Origin: Branchiostoma lanceolatum
Lineage: Eukaryota; Chordata; Leptocardii; Amphioxiformes; Branchiostomatidae
NCBI RefSeq assembly: GCF_035083965.1
Contig: NC_089724.1
Span: 14,302,910-14,366,909 of the forward strand
DNA: 64,000 nucleotides
Direction of reading: 5' to 3'
Shown: in pieces, positions 60,501-64,000 of the stretch
Layout: each line of letters starts with the position of its first letter
Numbering within the stretch: position 1 is the first letter of the stretch
Notes under the pieces: model-generated
Databases searched by the model: none
Seen by the model: only the letters and a program-made list of their open reading frames with translations
What the model was told of the DNA's origin: nothing
Position numbers and translations under genes: made by a program

Positions 60501-61400
60501 TACATCAGCACTCGGGCACCAGTGCTGAAAATACTTCAGCACTCGGTTACCAGTGCTGAAAATACTTCAGCACTCGTTTTCTAGTGCTGAGTTTTTTTCA
60601 GCACTCGTTTTCCAGTGCTGAGTTTTTTTCAGCACTCGTTTTCCAGTGCTGAATTGTCCCCGAGCACTGGTAAATCCAGTGCTGAAGGCGTGGTTTTTGT
60701 ACATCAGCACTCGGTTCCAGTGCTGACGGCGAGTGGGTAACCAGTGCTGAATGACCTTTGACATGACCCGTGACCTGGCACCGCCGCTCTGTCGCGCATT
60801 CAGCACTGGTAACCGAGTGCCGAACTCCATTCAGCACTGGAAAACGAGTGCCGAGACAAGTTTCATCACTGGAAGACGAGTGCTGAAAGAAACTCAGCAC
60901 TGGAATACAGCGATTCAGCACTGGAAAACGAGTGCTGAACTTTCTTCAGCACTGGAAAACGAGTGCTGAACTTTCTTCAGCACTGGAAAACGAGTGCTGA
61001 ACTTTCGTCAGCACTGGAAAACCAGTGCTGAGGCCGATTTGTCCGTTGATTCAGCACTGGAATACCAGTGCGGAAGGCGTGGTTTTCGTAGACTTGCTCT
61101 TCTGTTTGCCTGTGAATGGATATCTCCAGTTTTTTGAAGAACTGGAAAAAGTCAACGTTAACTTACCTTGATGAATGTTTTGTAGTTGTGGAAGGCCAGA
61201 TCTTGTGTTTGCTCTAAAATGTGAGCTCGTTCCTCTGCCAGCCTGTCGGGCTCCCTGCCTAGCTTATCGATGCCGTAGGAACTAAGTTCGGCCAGATAGA
61301 GGGCAACATCTGGCTGCCCACGCCAAGAATCGGGCAGCAAGTCTTTAAAAATTGCCGCAAGTATGGATTCATCTTCCACGTCCAACACACCCGTCGCCAT
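51531..61400 (-). CDS. COG8: Conserved oligomeric Golgi complex subunit 8
   Basis: COG8 is part of lobe B of the COG tethering complex, needed for retrograde traffic within the Golgi and correct glycosylation. Exons on the minus strand: 61400-61167, 58152-57949, 57776-57672, 57319-57158, 56588-56373, 56017-55945, 55489-55281, 54228-54044, 53559-53394, 52913-52799 and 52144-51531; all GT-AG, phases close, 760 aa (human 612). COG8 blocks appear in order: [118 protein letters not shown] and EQELFGRLC. The start at 61400 has a good context (AAAATGGCG); an in-frame ATG at 61451 is possible. The last exon encodes a ~200-residue Thr/Pro/Asp/Ser-rich tail, longer than the human tail. Confidence 0.96.
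53771..53817 (+). repeat. (CA)n microsatellite in a COG8 intron
   Basis: Interrupted ACACAC/ACAGAC run. It follows a CAAAAATAGCGGCACTGAGG segment that also precedes the MITE at 21090, suggesting a dispersed repeat with a CA tail. Confidence 0.85.
54269..54426. repeat. GC-rich ~158-bp hairpin beside COG8 exon 8
   Basis: The left arm from ATAAATATAGAATACAACACG and the right arm ending at the complement near 54426 pair through GGTATTCCG/CGGAATAC, ATCACCC/GGGTGAT, CCAGCCC/GGGCTGG and CGCGGGTCGGATCGCCC, with the turn at about 54345 (GACGGCCGTAGGCC). The GC-rich stem stands out from the AT-rich intron. It starts about 40 bases upstream of the exon 8 acceptor (minus-strand sense). It is probably a transposon or part of one. 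Confidence 0.85.
54424..54704. mobile_element. ~280-bp element with TTATGTCATACCT ends
   Basis: TTATGTCATACCTTGG at 54424 is matched by the complement of TTATGTCATACCTGGG ending at 54704. Inside are further complementary words (GTGTGATAACACTTCCGAAC and GTTATCACACGG). It abuts the GC-rich hairpin at 54269-54426, and the two may be one composite element. Confidence 0.65.
54760..55280 (+). repeat. TGTGTGTTACTGATG minisatellite with copies of the COG8 exon 7 edge
   Basis: About 520 bases of variants of GATGTGTGTTACTGATGTG. Embedded at about 55017-55076 and 55145-55207 are two ~60-base copies of the 3' end of COG8 exon 7 with its donor; the functional copy is at 55275-55342. The repeat abuts the real donor, which itself reads GTCAGTAACACAC on the minus strand. 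Confidence 0.9.
56150..56306. mobile_element. Diverged MITE of the TTTACAGTA family in a COG8 intron
   Basis: GGTGATTAACATTTTTGTGG, GTTACAAGTTTGTGG, AACCACCATGAATATTTCAA and a terminal CCTCAGTA resemble, in the same order, the element at 38508-38718. The left end is not defined. Confidence 0.45.
58211..58440 (+). mobile_element. tRNA-derived SINE in COG8 intron 1
   Basis: TAGCCTAGTGG at 58223-58233 is a perfect match to the RNA polymerase III A-box consensus, and GGGTGCAAACCC at 58255-58266 is a B box at normal spacing. The ~170 bases that follow are unrelated to the minus-strand SINE at 16475, so the two belong to different families. The 3' end is approximate. Confidence 0.75.
58500..58829 (+). 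mobile_element. LINE 3' end (reverse transcriptase C-terminus and 3' UTR) with (GAA)n tail
   Basis: The plus-strand frame through 58580-58650 reads [20 protein letters not shown] and then a stop, the same C-terminal motif as FFPRTVRDWNTLP in the LINE at 41408. About 170 bases of 3' UTR follow and end in GAAAGAAGAAGAAG at 58811-58824. The shared motif and tail suggest the same or a related CR1/jockey-like clade. This copy keeps only the last few dozen codons. Confidence 0.8.
58999..61091. mobile_element. ~2.1-kb TIR-bounded element made of short palindrome arrays (COG8 intron 1)
   Basis: A 15-bp perfect inverted repeat, CTACGAAAACCACGC at 58999-59013 and its complement at 61077-61091, bounds the region. 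Inside are two arrays (59024-59300 and 60297-61073) of about 30 units of the form CAGCACTGG-AAAA-CCAGTGCTG, or the variant CAGCACTCG-TTTT-CCAGTGCTG, each a ~23-bp palindrome separated by 6-10 base AT-rich spacers. A ~1-kb non-palindromic interior separates the arrays. In 60297-60715 units are in the reverse sense; in 60795-61073 in the forward sense. Internal copies of GCGTGGTTTTTGTACATCAG lie near 60489 and 60687, with a higher-order period of about 199. No transposase frame and no target duplication were seen. Confidence 0.8.
59790..60025 (+). repeat. Tandem repeat in the interior of the palindrome element
   Basis: CAATACATCGTGTTCAAAATTAC, shortened to ACATCGTGTTCAAAATTA as anchor, recurs at about 59797, 59859 and (with one change) 59972, and ACGAACTGGTGAACGAATCT at about 59826 and 59946. 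The basic period is about 60 bases, with a higher-order period near 115-120. Confidence 0.8.
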
Positions 61401-63001
61401 TTTGTTTAGGGTGATACCACTCTGTAAGGAGGGGTGTAATCTTTGGGACAAGTCAAATCGTTGGCACTCCTGAACGGTCCTGAACGGGCTGGGAAAATAG
61501 AATTACAGATTGAACAAATAGGGAGACTATATTGCCAAAGAAACCAGTGTGTGGTTTTACCTTCCAGTCAAAAGTGTAATACATCGTAGTTTTATTTTGC
61601 TTTATAGCACTCTGACTCATTCTCTCTCCGTCTCTCCCCCTCTCTCCTCATGAATGAATTTTCATCATTTGTGGCATCACGGTAGGTAGTTCACAAAGAG
61701 AAGTACATTTGTACATCATTAAAACGAAGTACGCACGCAAATAATGCATTGATTAGCATTGATAAGGAAGTGTTTTCCATAGTAGGACTTTGATACATAT
61801 GATACAACATACTCCAATCATGAAACCAAGTGTCACGCAAGTCCAATTTTGGTCGCTGCTCAGTCGCTCAGCGATCGCCGTCTAGTGGAAAGGAGGCGTT
61901 ATCAAGCATGACGGGCCCTCGGAGTTGTTTTCGTAGTTACAATTAGATAGAATTCATCATGGTATCTTTTTGACGATTGGTCAACACTGCACTAGGATTC
62001 CCTGCGTTGCATACGATTTACGCACAACAATAAAGTTCGATATTATATGGAAAATATGCACGAAATATCATCCTTATATGCGCGAGCACCGATGAAGATA
62101 CGACCTGGGTCCGTTTTCCCTATTGTAGTATCAGTGGAATAAAATGTTTTTGTCATTACTTTACAAAATAAGTTGAATCTATCTTATCAATTTAGATATA
62201 TTCACAGTTACACCGTGATGCGACATCGTTGAGTCAAACGAACGCTAGTGATGAATTCAAAAGCCTGGATTTATTCATTTTTAACCAAACCGGCTTTGTG
62301 TTGGTCCAGAGATCTAGAGCACATAATGTCCTGGTCGTCTTTTGGCCGAAGATATTAAAACATAATAAAATTTTATATAATGAGAAACAGTTCAAGAGGT
62401 TGTTATAACTGGAAATTGGAGGCATATTTTTGTACGTTGTAGAGAATACTAGTATTTCGAGTTTTTGCACCAAGTCCTATAATTGGGATAACGTAGAGAG
62501 TTGTCTGTCCGTCTAGCCCTGGGTGGGCAACCATAAAAAAAGACATGTATGAAAATGACTGGCCCTCGAGAACGTACATTTCCTTAAAGAGTGTGCCATA
62601 TCAGAGTATATTCTTGTTGGGATTTGAAAGTACTGTGCCCAGAATAGCAAAAGGAGAAGATATCGGTTACAACGTTCTTGTAATCTTGGTGTCTATTGTA
62701 ACGTTACATCCAGACTACAACTAGTTTCCTTCGATGAGCCGAAACTGGGTCAACCGTGGTGTATTTTGTTTCGTACATCGACCGATCGTCCGTCTGTGTC
62801 TAACTGTCTGATTAGTCATCATTTTTGACAAAAAATGCTCTCTAAACATACTATGCTTTGTCCAGGTTTATCTAGAGAGTACCATGGTATATTTGAATAT
62901 TGATGCATGTAGACTACTCCGTTATTATATGTTGTGACCTCGGGCAAAAATTCAACACCTTGCCCATTTATCTAGTCGTCTTCACCTTCCGACAAAAGAC
63001 T
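61401..63001. other. Divergent intergenic region between COG8 and the METTL27-like gene
   Basis: The 1.6 kb between the two start codons should hold both promoters. A CT-rich tract lies at 61618-61650. Nothing else is recognised; in particular no TATA box was convincingly placed for either gene. Confidence 0.45.
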
Positions 63002-63109
63002 ATGGCGGTTGTAAGTCGCAGCATCAACATCAGTGGCGTACAGCGCCCTGGGATGTCTCTTGAGGAGTCTCAAGACTTCTACAAGACCTGGGTCGCTACC
63101 TATGACAAG
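63002..63109 (+). CDS. First coding exon of a METTL27 (WBSCR27)-like methyltransferase, gene runs off the window
   Basis: The exon encodes 36 residues from an ATG in good context (GACTATGG) to a GT donor (AAG/GTATTT), phase 0. The segment EESQDFYKTWVATYDK matches the N-terminal pattern 'FYDxWAxxYD' that precedes the Rossmann-fold methyltransferase domain in METTL27/WBSCR27-type proteins, a family that is multicopy in amphioxus as far as I recall. The SAM-binding glycine motif would lie in the next exon, which is not found in the remaining ~890 bases. An in-frame ATG at 62900 exists, but its added residues are hydrophobic and unlike the family. Identity rests on one short motif and is tentative. 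Confidence 0.6.
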
Positions 63110-64000
63110 GTATTTGTTATCAAAGCAGATGTTTGGGTATAAGATCGTCACGCTTTCTGGCTAACAGGACTCTCAGCAATCCACCCCAACATCTGAAGAC
63201 ACTGGAGGGGGGGGGGGCACTTATTTGGGAGGTGGGTAACTGTCAGAGAAGCCCGGCAGTCAGAAAACTTTACGAACTTCCACCTCAACGGATCAGGTTA
63301 CGTTTCGGCACTTCGACAGTTCGGCATCAGATCCAGGACGACTCGGGTTATGGGACCTTACAGTTAGGGTTAGAATTAGGGTTAGTTTTGACTTAAGTTA
63401 GGGCTCTAGTTAGGGCTAGAGTTAGGCGTCCTCTTGACGGCGACGTCCAGAAATAGTCCTACTCCGATGCATGGTGCCAAGTCATCATGATCGGCTATGG
63501 GCCGAACTGTACTAGGTGCAGAAACATCCGACGCTGGCAGGTAGCCCTCTTAATACGGGATACGGTTAGCTCTATAGTTTATCCGATGCATGTATGCATC
63601 TACCAAATCCTCCAACATAAGGCAACGTTATAAAAGTCTTCAGTATTTGCACTTGACATCACAACCTAGCATTAGGTCGAAAACATTAGCCGTACATAGT
63701 ATTTAAGAAGGTTTGTGTTTTTTCCGATCGACTTTGTCCCAAGAATAATGGTTGAGATTGATTGATGTTGCTGACATGTAAAAGGGGCCTACATTGGGGA
63801 ATCCCGACAACGCTCCATGCTAAAATCCAGACTGCATATTACGCTAACTTCAGCAGGAAGCCTCTTTACGCTCTGTGCTAAATTCTGAAGCTTCAGAGCC
63901 CAAACCTCGTCGAGATTTAATAATGCTATTATTGTTGAATATAATCAGAAAATGTTGTAGTGTGGTGTCAGACCGCGTAGACGAGTTATCACGTCTGACC
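63110..64000. other. Probable intron of the METTL27-like gene
   Basis: No second exon is recognised before the window ends. The segment has a G-run near 63208 and a short telomere-like repeat at about 63361-63425. Confidence 0.4.
63361..63425 (+). repeat. Short interstitial telomere-like repeat
   Basis: GTTAGGGTTAGAATTAGGGTTAG is followed by looser GTTAGGGCT units. About five degenerate TTAGGG-type units within 65 bases. Confidence 0.6.

Noticed and set aside
58999..61091. CRISPR-like appearance of regularly spaced palindromic repeats
   Set aside because: The host is clearly an animal genome, the units vary in sequence and orientation, the spacers are 6-10 bases and repetitive rather than unique ~30-base spacers, and there are no cas genes.
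61401..61451. Alternative COG8 start 17 codons upstream
   Set aside because: It is in frame, but the ATG at 61398-61400 has the better context and gives the MAT... start and length expected for COG8; not excluded.

Overview
The window is animal nuclear DNA: interrupted genes with GT-AG introns, dense short terminal-inverted-repeat (TIR) elements, tRNA-derived SINEs, LINE remnants and microsatellites. Five protein genes are recognisable. Their vertebrate-like architecture combined with this repeat load points to a cephalochordate (amphioxus, Branchiostoma). That assignment is inference from gene content and repeat style, not a database match.

Layout. 1-19.3 kb has no convincing gene; it holds repeat-poor stretches that could be conserved noncoding DNA plus several hairpin MITEs. 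19.3-22.7 kb, plus strand: B4GALT7, 5 coding exons, 322 aa. 26.7-36.1 kb, minus strand: MFSD10, 12 coding exons, 460 aa, convergent with B4GALT7. 36.1-47.5 kb: intergenic, with a 5'-truncated LINE, a large foldback, MITEs and a minisatellite. 47.5-50.3 kb, plus strand: an SLC10A-type sodium/bile-acid or organic-anion cotransporter, 3 exons, 399 aa. 51.5-61.4 kb, minus strand: COG8, 11 coding exons, 760 aa, convergent with the SLC10A gene, with a Thr/Pro-rich C-terminal tail. 63.0 kb, plus strand: the first coding exon of a probable METTL27-like methyltransferase gene that runs off the window. All exon joins in the four complete models were checked by hand for splice dinucleotides and reading phase, and each closes into one open frame.

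The genes do not form a pathway. B4GALT7 (proteoglycan linker synthesis) and COG8 (Golgi tether) both act at the Golgi, but there is no sign that their linkage is functional. The most unusual material is the repeats: a ~2.1-kb TIR-bounded element in COG8 intron 1 made of dozens of ~23-bp palindromes; two MITE families with 8-9 bp target duplications, one with a candidate paralogous empty site inside this window; and intronic duplications that copied the edges of COG8 and MFSD10 exons together with splice donors.
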